Assembly (NCBI GenBank): GCA_946886075.1
Contig: CAMPHR010000007.1
Location: 44,476 to 108,475, forward strand
Direction of reading: 5' to 3'
From: an uncultured Novosphingobium sp.
GTDB lineage: Bacteria > Pseudomonadota > Alphaproteobacteria > Sphingomonadales > Sphingomonadaceae
DNA: 64,000 nt
The position numbers and the translations under genes are program-made. The number at the start of each line of letters is the position of its first letter. The stretch's first letter is position 1. Shown here in pieces: positions 53,334 through 62,141 of this stretch. Below the pieces are notes generated by a model. It worked only from the letters and a program-made list of their open reading frames with translations, did no database searches and was not told the origin of the DNA.

Positions 53334-53744
53334 TTACGCGACAGGCGGGATTTGCGCCGGGTGATGCGGCAATTGAGGGTCAAGGTGCGCCCATTGCGGC
53401 GCCGCCTCCGTCCAGATCACTGCCTGCGGACCCAGCAGGTCCGGATCATCCAGCGCGCCGGCCCTGATAAAGGTCAAGTGCGGCCGCGATTCGGCTATGC
53501 TGAAGAGCGGTGTACCGCATTGAGGGCAGAATCCTCGGCGCATCCTGTTGCCGCTGTCGGCGATGCTTTCATGCCAGCGGACCTCGCCCAGCGTCTCGAC
53601 CTTCTCCGCCGGAAAGCAGACATTGACCGTGCCTGTCCCACCGCCAAGATATTGGCACAGCCTGCACCAGCACATGCGCGCGGCGATCGGCTCCGCGTCG
53701 ATCTTGATGCGGACAGCGCCGCACAGGCAACCCGCTTCATGCAT
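53334..53744 (-). CDS. GFA family (glutathione-dependent formaldehyde-activating-like) zinc protein
   Basis: 136 aa. Zinc-binding cysteines are in CLCGAVR, CWCRLCQYLGG and FCPQCGTPLF, as in the GFA/CENP-V fold. Members are named for Gfa, which was thought to speed S-hydroxymethyl-glutathione formation; the role here is unproven. It lies 17 nt after the MoxR gene on the same strand. Confidence 0.88.
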   Translation of the reverse strand: MHEAGCLCGAVRIKIDAEPIAARMCWCRLCQYLGGGTGTVNVCFPAEKVETLGEVRWHESIADSGNRMRRGFCPQCGTPLFSIAESRPHLTFIRAGALDDPDLLGPQAVIWTEAAPQWAHLDPQLPHHPAQIPPVA

Positions 53745-53761
53745 GATGCACGTCTCCGTCC

Positions 53762-54607
53762 TTACCGCCCCTGCCGCCGCGCCATGAACGCCAGACGCTC
53801 GAACATCATGATATCCTGCTCATTCTTGAGCAACGCCCCATGCAGCGGCGGAATGGCCTTGCTCGGGTCCCGATCCTGCAAGACGTCCAGCGGCATGTCT
53901 TCATTGAGCAGCAGCTTCAACCAGTCGAGCAACTCGCTGGTCGATGGCTTCTTCTTCAGCCCTGGCACCTCCCGGATGTCATAGAAGAGGTCCAGCGCCC
54001 GGCTGACCAGGATTTTCTGAATGCCGGGAAAATGCACGTCGACGATGGCCTGCATCGTGTCGCGATCAGGGAATTTTATATAGTGGAAGAAGCAGCGCCG
54101 CAGGAAAGCGTCGGGTAGCTCCTTCTCATTATTGGAAGTGATGACCACCACCGGCCGCTCTTGCGCCGCGACCGTCTCTCCCGTCTCGTAGACATGGAAG
54201 GCCATGCGATCGAGTTCCTGCAACAGGTCGTTCGGAAACTCGATATCCGCCTTGTCGATCTCGTCGATTAAAAGGACCGGCAGGGTAGGGGATGTGAACG
54301 CCTCCCACAGCTTGCCCTTGCGGATATAATTGCTGATATCATGGACGCGCGGATCGCCGAGCTGACCATCGCGAAGCCGTGCGACGGCGTCATATTCATA
54401 CAGCCCTTGATGGGCCTTGGTCGTCGACTTGACGTTCCATTCGATAAGCGGAGCGTCCAGCGCCTTGGCGATCTCCTGCGCCAGCACCGTCTTGCCCGTT
54501 CCGGGCTCGCCCTTCACCAGAAGGGGGCGGCGCAGCAGTACCGCGGCGTTGACCGCGACCTTCAGGTCGTCGGTTGCGACATAATCTTCCGTACCTTCAA
54601 ACCGCAT
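53762..54607 (-). CDS. MoxR-type AAA+ ATPase
   Basis: 281 aa. Walker A is GEPGTGKTVLAQEI (about residue 37) and Walker B VLLIDEIDKAD (about 112), with the sensor-1 region VVITSNNEKELPDAFLRRC. MoxR ATPases pair with VWA proteins to activate metal enzymes or assemble complexes. A CoxE-like VWA gene lies at 49512-50687; the two are separated by 3 kb, so they are not one operon here. Confidence 0.9.
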   Translation of the reverse strand: MRFEGTEDYVATDDLKVAVNAAVLLRRPLLVKGEPGTGKTVLAQEIAKALDAPLIEWNVKSTTKAHQGLYEYDAVARLRDGQLGDPRVHDISNYIRKGKLWEAFTSPTLPVLLIDEIDKADIEFPNDLLQELDRMAFHVYETGETVAAQERPVVVITSNNEKELPDAFLRRCFFHYIKFPDRDTMQAIVDVHFPGIQKILVSRALDLFYDIREVPGLKKKPSTSELLDWLKLLLNEDMPLDVLQDRDPSKAIPPLHGALLKNEQDIMMFERLAFMARRQGR

Positions 54608-54673
54608 GAATCTTCGCTTTCCTCTACTGCGACCCGAGTAGGGAAAGCGGTACGGGCCCGCAATCGGTTATTC

Positions 54674-55354
54674 CTATCGTTTCTGCCGCCGTACCTCAGC
54701 GCGTGCTTTCAGCAGGTCCCACAGGCCGCGCTGTTGGCTAAGAAGTTGCCGCGCGCCGAACTGGATGGCGCGGTCCGCCGCGCTGTCGCTGCCGATGGCG
54801 CGCGCCATGGCAAAGGTGTCCGTCCGGTCCGGCAGTTCGGTTGGATAAGGTTCGATGCCCACGCGAATAGCAGCCATATCCAGCACGCCGCGAACCGCCT
54901 CCCAGTCCAGCACGAGCGCCATGGCAGCGCCCATGGCACAGCCGCGCCGGTCGGATTGGGCCAGCATGTCGAGCGCATGACGCTGCTGGCTGACGATCGC
55001 CTCGCAGTCGCTTTGGCCCGCAGTGCTGGGCACTGGTCCCAACGCCACCGTGACCTGCGTCAAATAGGCCCTCTCTCGCGCAAAGCCCTCGCTCGCCTTC
55101 AAGAGCCAGCCGCGCGCTCCGGGCTCTGCCGACCGGGTCGCTGCATGATCGATGACTCCAGGATGCCGTCCGTGCAGCATGCACAGATAATGCGCGGCAT
55201 CGGCAAGGTCGGGCAGGCTCAATGCCGCGTCCCGGCCCGCCGCAGCGCGAGCGCTGCTCGCATGGGCATGGCTCGCGGTTCCATCGGCCGCCACGAGCGC
55301 CTCAATCACCTGGGAAATGTCGCCCGTCACCAGGCGCACTGCTGCTTCGTTCAT
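54674..55354 (-). CDS. Hypothetical cytoplasmic protein
   Basis: 226 aa from ATG 55354. Alanine-rich, largely helical, with segments LADAAHYLCMLHGRHPGVIDHAA, FARERAYLTQVTVALGPVPSTAGQSDCEAIVSQQRHALDML and a C-terminal RQLLSQQRGLWDLLKARAEVRR. I know no function; it looks like a conserved sphingomonad protein. The frame is open upstream to 55609, but that part runs through the rpoD terminator and the repeat and is not coding. Confidence 0.7.
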   Translation of the reverse strand: MNEAAVRLVTGDISQVIEALVAADGTASHAHASSARAAAGRDAALSLPDLADAAHYLCMLHGRHPGVIDHAATRSAEPGARGWLLKASEGFARERAYLTQVTVALGPVPSTAGQSDCEAIVSQQRHALDMLAQSDRRGCAMGAAMALVLDWEAVRGVLDMAAIRVGIEPYPTELPDRTDTFAMARAIGSDSAADRAIQFGARQLLSQQRGLWDLLKARAEVRRQKR

Positions 55355-55437
55355 GATAACCCCTGCGACCGCCGCGCCAGTATGTCTGTTCAGCGGCCAC
55401 CATAGGAAGCTGAGGTAAAAGAGCCGTTTATGGGATG

Positions 55438-55466
55438 AAAAAAAAGGGCGGCCCGAAGCCGCCCTT
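55438..55466 (-). terminator. Rho-independent terminator of the yqeY-dnaG-rpoD operon
   Basis: On the minus strand GGGCGGC-TTCGG-GCCGCCC is followed by eight T. This is a textbook strong terminator. It lies about 160 nt after the rpoD stop, past a repeat element. Confidence 0.85.
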
Positions 55467-55540
55467 CCTTTCATTTCGCGGTCGTCCTGCGCGAGGGCCT
55501 CCGCATCAAGGTGTCTTTTCTCCGTCACCCCGGGCTCGAC

Positions 55541-55586
55541 CCGGGGTCCCGCTGCCTTGCGTCGCCAGAAAAAAGCGGGACCCCGG
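55541..55586. repeat. Palindromic repeat between the rpoD stop and its terminator
   Basis: Perfect 13-bp arms CCGGGGTCCCGCT (55541-55553) and AGCGGGACCCCGG (55574-55586) sit in a longer, imperfect inverted repeat that runs from about 55525 to 55605. The 'CCCCGGGCTCGACCCGGGG' motif is a common intergenic repeat style in sphingomonads. It is unrelated in sequence to the 17.8/21.9 kb REP pair. Confidence 0.7.
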
Positions 55587-55626
55587 AGCAAGTCCAGGGC
55601 CGCCCTCACTCAAACCCGGTCATGCT

Positions 55627-57675
55627 TTACTGGTCGAGGAAGCTGCGCATTTTCCGGCTGCGGCTCGGGTGCTTCAGCTTGCGCAACGCCTTCGCCTCGA
55701 TCTGGCGGATGCGTTCGCGAGTCACGCTGAACTGCTGGCCCACTTCCTCCAGCGTATGGTCGGTGTTCATGCCGATGCCGAACCGCATGCGCAGCACGCG
55801 CTCCTCACGCGGGGTGAGCGAAGCCAGAACGCGGGTGACCGTTTCCTTGAGGTTCGCCTGAATCGCGGCATCCACCGGGATGATCGCATTCTTATCCTCG
55901 ATGAAATCGCCCAGGTGCGAATCTTCCTCGTCGCCGATCGGCGTTTCGAGGGAGATCGGCTCCTTGGCGATCTTCATCACCTTGCGCACCTTCTCCAGCG
56001 GCATGGAAAGGCGCTCGGCCATTTCCTCCGGAGTCGGCTCGCGGCCCTGCTCGTGCAGGAACTGACGGGACGTGCGCACCAGCTTGTTGATCGTTTCGAT
56101 CATGTGGACCGGAATACGGATGGTTCGCGCCTGATCCGCGATCGAGCGGGTGATCGCCTGGCGGATCCACCAGGTCGCATAGGTGCTGAACTTGTAGCCG
56201 CGGCGATATTCAAACTTATCGACCGCCTTCATCAGGCCGATATTGCCTTCCTGAATAAGATCAAGGAATTGCAGGCCACGGTTCGTATATTTTTTAGCGA
56301 TGGAGATGACGAGGCGCAGGTTCGCCTCGACCATTTCCTTCTTGGCGATACGCGCCTCGCGTTCGCCCTTCTGCACCATGTTCACGATGCGGCGGAACTC
56401 GCCCAGCGACATGCCGGTCGCCTGCGCGATTTCGCTGACCTCATTCCGGATACGCTCGACCGCACGGCCTTCAGCCGCCGCGAACGCCGCCCACTTCTTG
56501 TCGAGGCCCTGAACCTTGTCGAGCCAGGCATCGTCCAGCTCATGGTTCACATAGCGGTCGAGGAAGTCCTTGCGGCTAACCTTGTGCCGCTCGGCCAGAC
56601 GCAGCATTTGCCCGCCCAGCGCGGTCAGGCGTCGGTTATAGGCATAAAGCTGATCGACAAGATATTCGATCTTCTGCTGGTGGAACTGGACGCTTTCGAC
56701 TTCGGCGGTCAGCTGCTCGCGCAGTTCCTGATAGTCGTCCTCGGCCTTCTGGCTCAGCGTCTCGCCGTTGGCCATGGCGGCCATGCGCGATTCCTGCGCC
56801 TTGGAGAAAGCGCGGAAAATCTCCGTGATGGTCGCGAATTTCTCCAGCGCCATCGGCTTCAACGTCTCTTCCATCTGGGCGAGGGAGAGGGTGTTGTCTT
56901 CCTCCTCTTCCTCTTCCACGCGGCGGGCGCGGCGCTCGGTCAGACCGTCTTCATCCTCGTCGGAATCGGCGGACTCTTCCTCGGGCTCTTCTTCTTCCTT
57001 GAAGCTCGGCCCAGCGGTCTTCTCGCTGATCTCGCCATCATCATCCTCGGCGCCTTCCTCCAGATTCTCCGGAGCAGGATCCTTCGACAGCATCGCGTCG
57101 AGATCCAGGATCTCGCGCAGTTGCATCTCACCATTGTTGAGGGCGGTCGACCATTCGATGATCGCGTTGAAGGTCGTCGGGCTTTCGCACAGCCCCAGGA
57201 TCATGGTGTCGCGGCCAGCCTCGATACGCTTGGCGATGGCGATTTCACCCTCGCGGCTGAGCAATTCCACCGCGCCCATTTCGCGCAGATACATGCGCAC
57301 GGGATCGTCGGTGCGATCGACCGTTTCCTTCTTCTTCTCGGTGACGAGCTTGGGCGCGCCGTCATCGTCGCTCGAATCGTCTTCGGCGTCCTCCGCATCC
57401 TCGCGCTCGCGCTGCTCGTCGCCGTCTTCGCTGGCTTCCTCATTCTCGACGATGTTCACGCCCATTTCGTTGAGCGCGGCCATGATGTCCTCGATCTGCT
57501 CGGAAGACATCTGGTCCTGCGGCAGGGCATCGTTCAGTTCGTCATAGGTGATGTAACCGCGCTTCTTGGCGCGCGTGATCAGCTTCTTGACCGAAGCCTC
57601 GTTCAGATCAAGGAGCGGCGCATCGCCGCCATCCACATCCTCGCCCGCACCCTTGCCTGTAGCCTTGCTCGCCAT
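55627..57675 (-). CDS. rpoD: Housekeeping sigma-70 RpoD
   Basis: 682 aa. Region 1.1 starts near residue 25 ([37 protein letters not shown]). A long acidic non-conserved region spans about 180-280, with runs of Glu/Asp. Region 2 has [44 protein letters not shown], and region 4 [23 protein letters not shown]. It is the last gene of the yqeY-dnaG-rpoD operon (41 nt after dnaG). Confidence 0.98.
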   Translation of the reverse strand: MASKATGKGAGEDVDGGDAPLLDLNEASVKKLITRAKKRGYITYDELNDALPQDQMSSEQIEDIMAALNEMGVNIVENEEASEDGDEQREREDAEDAEDDSSDDDGAPKLVTEKKKETVDRTDDPVRMYLREMGAVELLSREGEIAIAKRIEAGRDTMILGLCESPTTFNAIIEWSTALNNGEMQLREILDLDAMLSKDPAPENLEEGAEDDDGEISEKTAGPSFKEEEEPEEESADSDEDEDGLTERRARRVEEEEEEDNTLSLAQMEETLKPMALEKFATITEIFRAFSKAQESRMAAMANGETLSQKAEDDYQELREQLTAEVESVQFHQQKIEYLVDQLYAYNRRLTALGGQMLRLAERHKVSRKDFLDRYVNHELDDAWLDKVQGLDKKWAAFAAAEGRAVERIRNEVSEIAQATGMSLGEFRRIVNMVQKGEREARIAKKEMVEANLRLVISIAKKYTNRGLQFLDLIQEGNIGLMKAVDKFEYRRGYKFSTYATWWIRQAITRSIADQARTIRIPVHMIETINKLVRTSRQFLHEQGREPTPEEMAERLSMPLEKVRKVMKIAKEPISLETPIGDEEDSHLGDFIEDKNAIIPVDAAIQANLKETVTRVLASLTPREERVLRMRFGIGMNTDHTLEEVGQQFSVTRERIRQIEAKALRKLKHPSRSRKMRSFLDQ

Positions 57676-57716
57676 TTATTCGCCTTAGCTCCATCATCCC
57701 GCGCGGGGACGATCTA

Positions 57717-59621
57717 TCAAATACTATCTTCGGACTGCGCCAGTTCCGCCAGGCGCTGGTCATGATCCATCTTCAACCGTTGGATCCGCTGCTGCTCGGC
57801 AAAGGTTTCCTCGTTCAGGTCTTCCTTCGCCCGCCTCGTGGCTTCCGCCAGCGCCGTCTCCAACTCCGGTCCTTGCGCCATCACCCGGATAGCCTCTTCC
57901 AGATCGCGCGAAACGCGACCTGGATCGGTCTTCATCCTGCTGGGGGTGAATGTGAACGTGTCGGCCCGGAGCATCCCCTTCGCCATATTATACACTTCAC
58001 CTTGGCCCAATATGGTAAGGAGGCCCTCTGTTTCAACTGTTTCTTGTCGGAACGATGCGGCAATCATCGCGCGCATCAATTCGCCGAGCGTCGAATCGCC
58101 GATATGCAACGCTGAAAGCATTTCGCGGTGCAGCGCGATCTGCTCAGGATGCCGCAGCAAACTCGCCAGCACAGCGCGCAGCAGCCGCTGTTCCATGCCG
58201 CTGACACCGATTGCCCGCGCCTCATTGCCGACCGGGGGCAGGGGAGGCTTCCAGTTCCCGCGCCGGTCGCGCTGCCACCCTTGCCGGGCGCCCGTCCCAC
58301 GCTGATGCCGTGGCGCGGTCGCCTGCGCCGGTCGAGCAAAGAACAGCGCATCATAGCGCTCGCGGAATATCTGCACATAATGCGCCCGCACATCGGGATG
58401 CGCGATAGCATCGGTGATCGCCCGCAACCGCTGCTTCAGCGCCGCCCGCTGTTCAGGCGTATCGAGTGGCGCGGCCTTCTGCTCATGCGCCCACAGCCGC
58501 TCTACCAGCGGTTCAGCCGCCTCCAGCACGCGCTCCATCGCACCAGGTCCCTGGGCCCGGATCAAGTCATCGGGGTCCTGCCCCGAAGGCAGCGTGGCAA
58601 AGGCCAAACTCATCCCAGGCCGCAGCAACGGCAGCGCGCGCGTCGCCGCCCGGATCGCCGCCTTCTGCCCCGCCGCATCGCCATCGAAGCAAAGCACCGG
58701 CACATCCACCATCTTCCACAGCCGTTCAATCTGATGCTCGGTCAGCGCCGTGCCCAGTGGCGCCACCGCCTCGCCAAAGCCGGCCTGCGCCAGCGCGATC
58801 ACGTCCATATAGCCTTCGACCACAATCACCCGCCCGCTCTGGCGGCTCGCTGGAGAAGCGCGATCGATGTTGTAGAGCGTCCTCCCTTTGTCGAAGAGCG
58901 GGGTGTCTGGCGAGTTCAGATATTTAGGCTCACCAGCCCCAAGAATCCGCCCGCCAAAAGCGATCACTCGCCCGCGAATGTCCCGGATCGGCAGCATCAG
59001 CCGCCCCCGGAAGCGATCATAGCTCTCCCGCTTCCGGCCCTTGCCGCCATCGCCTTCGCTTGCCTCGGGATCGATCAGCAACCCCGCCTCGATCAGCATC
59101 GGCTCGCCAAACTCCGCCAGCGCACCTTTCAACTTGCCCTTCGAATCCGCCGAATAGCCAAAGCCGAACGCCCGCCGCGTCGCGTCACCAATCCCGCGCC
59201 GGACAAGATAATCCCGCGCCTCCGCCCCCTCGATCCCGCCAAGCTGCGCCTCGAACAAAGCCTGCGCCGCCGCCATGACGTCATGCAGACCCTTCGCCTG
59301 CTCCGCCCGCTTCGCCGCGCGAGGATCGGGCGCGGGCACATCCATGCCCGCGGTCGCCGCCAGTTCCTTCACCGCCTCCATGAACGGCAGCCCGCGCTGA
59401 TCCGTCATCCACCGGATGGCATCTCCATGCGCCCCACAACCAAAGCAGTGGTAAAAGCCCTTCTCGTCATTGATCGTGAAGCTCGGCGTCTTCTCATTAT
59501 GAAAAGGACAGCACGCCTTATACTCGCGCCCCGCCTTCTGCACCTTCACCGTCCGCCCGATCAGCGTCGACAGCGAAGTCCGCATGCGCAGTTCATCAAG
59601 GAATGCGGGGGAGAGGCTCAT
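57717..59621 (-). CDS. dnaG: DNA primase DnaG
   Basis: 634 aa. N-terminal CHC2 zinc motif (CCPFHNEKTPSFTINDEKGF...HCFGCGAHGD, residues about 38-65), TOPRIM core (EGYMDVIALAQAGF, CFDGDAAGQKAA about residues 260-310) and a C-terminal DnaB-interacting helical domain. It makes primers for replication. Between yqeY (12 nt upstream) and rpoD it forms the macromolecular-synthesis operon; rpsU of E. coli is replaced by yqeY. Confidence 0.97.
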   Translation of the reverse strand: MSLSPAFLDELRMRTSLSTLIGRTVKVQKAGREYKACCPFHNEKTPSFTINDEKGFYHCFGCGAHGDAIRWMTDQRGLPFMEAVKELAATAGMDVPAPDPRAAKRAEQAKGLHDVMAAAQALFEAQLGGIEGAEARDYLVRRGIGDATRRAFGFGYSADSKGKLKGALAEFGEPMLIEAGLLIDPEASEGDGGKGRKRESYDRFRGRLMLPIRDIRGRVIAFGGRILGAGEPKYLNSPDTPLFDKGRTLYNIDRASPASRQSGRVIVVEGYMDVIALAQAGFGEAVAPLGTALTEHQIERLWKMVDVPVLCFDGDAAGQKAAIRAATRALPLLRPGMSLAFATLPSGQDPDDLIRAQGPGAMERVLEAAEPLVERLWAHEQKAAPLDTPEQRAALKQRLRAITDAIAHPDVRAHYVQIFRERYDALFFARPAQATAPRHQRGTGARQGWQRDRRGNWKPPLPPVGNEARAIGVSGMEQRLLRAVLASLLRHPEQIALHREMLSALHIGDSTLGELMRAMIAASFRQETVETEGLLTILGQGEVYNMAKGMLRADTFTFTPSRMKTDPGRVSRDLEEAIRVMAQGPELETALAEATRRAKEDLNEETFAEQQRIQRLKMDHDQRLAELAQSEDSI

Positions 59622-59633
59622 TGCCTCTAAATG

Positions 59634-60086
59634 TCAGCTAAGCGCCGCCTTCACCAGCCCACTAGCCTTGCTCATATCAATCACCGACCCATGCCGCTCC
59701 TTCAGCACAGCCATGACCTTCCCCATATCCTTGACGCTCGCAGCACCGACCTCCGCCTTGATCCCCTCGATCGCAGCGCGCGTCTCATCCTCACTCATCT
59801 GCTGCGGCAGGAAGCTCTCGATCACGCCCAGCTCGGCCTCTTCCTTCGCCGCCAGCTCTTCGCGCCCGCCATTGCGAAACATCTCGATCGATTCGCGCCG
59901 CTGCTTCACCATCTTCTGCAGCACCTCGACAACGATCGTATCGTCATCCGGCACGCTCGAAGCCGTGCGCAATTCGATATCCCGGTCCTTCAGCTTCGCC
60001 AGGATCAAACGCACCGCGGCCAGGCGTTCCTTGTCCCCCGCCTTCATGGCTTCGACCTGGGCGCTCTTAACCTGCTCGCGAATCAT
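59634..60086 (-). CDS. GatB/YqeY domain protein
   Basis: 150 aa. The family start MIREQVKSAQVEAMKAGDKERLAAVRLILAKLKDRDIE and the later EEAELGVIESFLPQQMSEDETRAAI match YqeY, a domain shared with the tail of the GatB amidotransferase subunit and thought to bind tRNA. It leads the operon with dnaG and rpoD and is divergent from carA (155-nt gap). Confidence 0.92.
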   Translation of the reverse strand: MIREQVKSAQVEAMKAGDKERLAAVRLILAKLKDRDIELRTASSVPDDDTIVVEVLQKMVKQRRESIEMFRNGGREELAAKEEAELGVIESFLPQQMSEDETRAAIEGIKAEVGAASVKDMGKVMAVLKERHGSVIDMSKASGLVKAALS

Positions 60087-60241
60087 GGCGATACGAATCC
60101 TGTTCTGCCGGAAAAGACCAGATATAATGCCAAAAGAGATTTTTTACAGTGGTTGACCGCGGGGCCTCACAAGCATAGGTGACCGGCCGTTTAACCCGCT
60201 GCAGACGGGTTCCCGCTAAAAGCATAAAGGACGCTAAGACC

Positions 60242-61405
60242 ATGGCTGATGCCAAGACCCTCACCGTGCCCAAAGGAGCGACAGGGGTATTGGTTTTCGC
60301 CGATGGATCCGCTGTCTTTGGCCGGGGCTTCGGCGCAGTGGGCGAAGCGGTGGGCGAACTCTGCTTCAACACCGCCATGACCGGCTATCAGGAAGTGATG
60401 ACCGACCCCAGCTATGCCGGGCAGATCGTTACCTTCACCTTCCCGCACATCGGCAATGTCGGCACTAACCTTGATGACGTCGAAGCGGACAACCCCTTCG
60501 CATTGGGCTGCGTCGTGCGGCAGGACGTGACGGAGCCAAGCAACTTCCGCAACGTTGAACCCTTCGACCAGTGGATGCGCGAAAATGGCCGCATCGGCCT
60601 GTCGGGCGTCGATACCCGCGCGCTGACCCGCATGATCCGCCTGAAGGGCGCGCCCAACGTCGTCATCGCTCATGACCCCGAAGGCAATTTCGACCTTGCC
60701 GCCCTGGCGGACCAGGCCGCGAACTGGCCCGGCCTCGAAGGCATGGACCTCGCCATCGAAGTCACCGGCAAAGAAAGCCGTCTCTGGAAAGACGGCGTGT
60801 GGAAGCTCAGCCACGGCTACGGCAAGGATGAAGCCGCCGACGATCGCCCCCATGTCGTCGCCATCGACTATGGCGCAAAGAACAACATCTTCCGCAACAT
60901 TGTAAAGGCAGGCGCGCGCGTCACCGTCCTTCCTGCTACCGCTACCTTCGATCAGGTGATGGAGCAAAAGCCCGACGGCGTTTTCCTCTCCAACGGCCCC
61001 GGCGATCCGGCGGCGACCGGCGAATATGCCGTCCCCGTCATCAAGCAGGTATTGGAAGCCGACAAGCCCGTCTTCGGCATTTGCCTCGGCCATCAGATGC
61101 TGGCGCTCGCCGCCGGTGCCAAGACCGTCAAGATGCATCAGGGCCATCGCGGCGCCAACCACCCGGTCAAGCGCCTGTCGGACGGTCTGGTAGAGATCAC
61201 CTCGATGAACCACGGCTTCGCGGTGGACAGCGACACGCTGCCCGCCAATGTGAAGCCGACCCATGTGTCGCTCTTCGACGGCAGCAATTGCGGCATCGAA
61301 CTGACCGATAAGAAGGCCTTCTCGGTCCAGTATCACCCCGAAGCCTCGCCCGGTCCGCAGGACAGCTTCTACCTGTTCCAACGCTTCGTTGAGGGGCTTA
61401 AGTGA
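60242..61405 (+). CDS. carA: Carbamoyl phosphate synthase small subunit
   Basis: 387 aa. The N-terminal domain ends about residue 190, and the class I glutamine amidotransferase has the catalytic Cys in GICLGHQM and the His/Glu dyad in QYHPEASPGPQDS. It releases ammonia from glutamine for CarB, feeding arginine and pyrimidine synthesis. ATG 60242 is chosen; upstream residues are leader. It overlaps rraB by 4 nt. Confidence 0.97.
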   Translation: MADAKTLTVPKGATGVLVFADGSAVFGRGFGAVGEAVGELCFNTAMTGYQEVMTDPSYAGQIVTFTFPHIGNVGTNLDDVEADNPFALGCVVRQDVTEPSNFRNVEPFDQWMRENGRIGLSGVDTRALTRMIRLKGAPNVVIAHDPEGNFDLAALADQAANWPGLEGMDLAIEVTGKESRLWKDGVWKLSHGYGKDEAADDRPHVVAIDYGAKNNIFRNIVKAGARVTVLPATATFDQVMEQKPDGVFLSNGPGDPAATGEYAVPVIKQVLEADKPVFGICLGHQMLALAAGAKTVKMHQGHRGANHPVKRLSDGLVEITSMNHGFAVDSDTLPANVKPTHVSLFDGSNCGIELTDKKAFSVQYHPEASPGPQDSFYLFQRFVEGLK

Positions 61406-61770
61406 GCCTAAACCTGCCCCAGGTTGACGAAGCCCGCCTCGCGCAGGAGTGGGAGGCGGACAAGCAAGTCCTCGCCAATCTCGCTGCGAACGGCGACGTG
61501 GAGCGTTTGTCGCGTCCGGTCGATGTCAGCTTCAAGGGTAGCGAGAAGGATTTCGAGCGCGTCCTCACCATCGCCAGCCAGTTCGGCTTCGTCGAACTGG
61601 ACCGCGAGGAGGATGAGGATGGCGACCTTTTCCTGTTCCTCGAATGCGAACAGCCGGTGGATGAACAGTCGATCCGCGCCCTGACTAAGAAGTGCCTCCA
61701 GATCGAAATCCTCTGCGGCGTCGAATATGACGGCTGGGGTTGCGAGGCGCGGACGGGGGGCGTGCATTGA
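61402..61770 (+). CDS. rraB: RraB-like regulator of RNase E
   Basis: 122 aa from GTG 61402, which overlaps the carA stop. The RraB pattern is visible: KQVLANLAANGDVERLSRPVDVSFKGSEKDFERVLTIASQFGF and DREEDEDGDLFLFLECEQPV. E. coli RraB binds RNase E and slows RNA decay; the same role is inferred. Its place inside the carAB operon is unusual compared with E. coli. Confidence 0.8.
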   Translation: MSLNLPQVDEARLAQEWEADKQVLANLAANGDVERLSRPVDVSFKGSEKDFERVLTIASQFGFVELDREEDEDGDLFLFLECEQPVDEQSIRALTKKCLQIEILCGVEYDGWGCEARTGGVH

Positions 61771-62141
61771 GTGCGGACGAGCAGGATTACCTTGGCTTCC
61801 GAGACTCCGTGATTGTCGCTTTAGCGGACGATCAAGAGCCGCCGGGATTGGGTGATTTTGATATCCCTGACCTATGCCGACGGCACGGAATTGAGGCATC
61901 AGATACTTGGCTGATGACTGTTGGAAAGGACATGGAAAGCCTAGGTTGGGGGAGAGACACATCAACCCTACAAAATCGACGGTTTCTCATAAATGGCGCA
62001 GGTTTGGCGCGCGCTGCGGAAGTTCGAAAATTAAGACGGCCAATTACTTTATCTGAACGGGTCAAGTCCGTTCCCCGTAGTGACTGGATCGCAATTCTAG
62101 CGCTTTTCGTTAGCGCGCTTGCAATGCTCAAAGGTTTATGA
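61767..62141 (+). CDS. Low-GC hypothetical protein with C-terminal membrane anchor
   Basis: 124 aa, start TTG 61767 in a TTGA overlap with the rraB stop; its own stop overlaps the carB ATG (TGATG). The N-terminal about 100 residues read as small helices ([29 protein letters not shown]) with a winged-helix feel. The last 20 residues form one membrane helix ([20 protein letters not shown]) with no tail beyond it. By hand count 153 of 300 bases at 61801-62100 are G or C (51%), against 79 of 120 (66%) in carB at 62341-62460. Codon choice is also unlike the neighbours, so recent arrival is likely. Confidence 0.7.
   Translation: MSADEQDYLGFRDSVIVALADDQEPPGLGDFDIPDLCRRHGIEASDTWLMTVGKDMESLGWGRDTSTLQNRRFLINGAGLARAAEVRKLRRPITLSERVKSVPRSDWIAILALFVSALAMLKGL

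Noticed and set aside
55435..57765. 776-aa open frame on the plus strand opposite rpoD
   Set aside because: Antisense to rpoD and runs through the terminator and repeat; no domain, strongly biased composition.
58128..59630. 500-aa open frame on the plus strand opposite dnaG
   Set aside because: Antisense shadow of dnaG; Arg/Pro/His-rich, no domain.
60153..60181. TTGACC-N17-TAGGTG as a carA promoter
   Set aside because: The -35 is good but the -10 is poor; not enough for a feature call.
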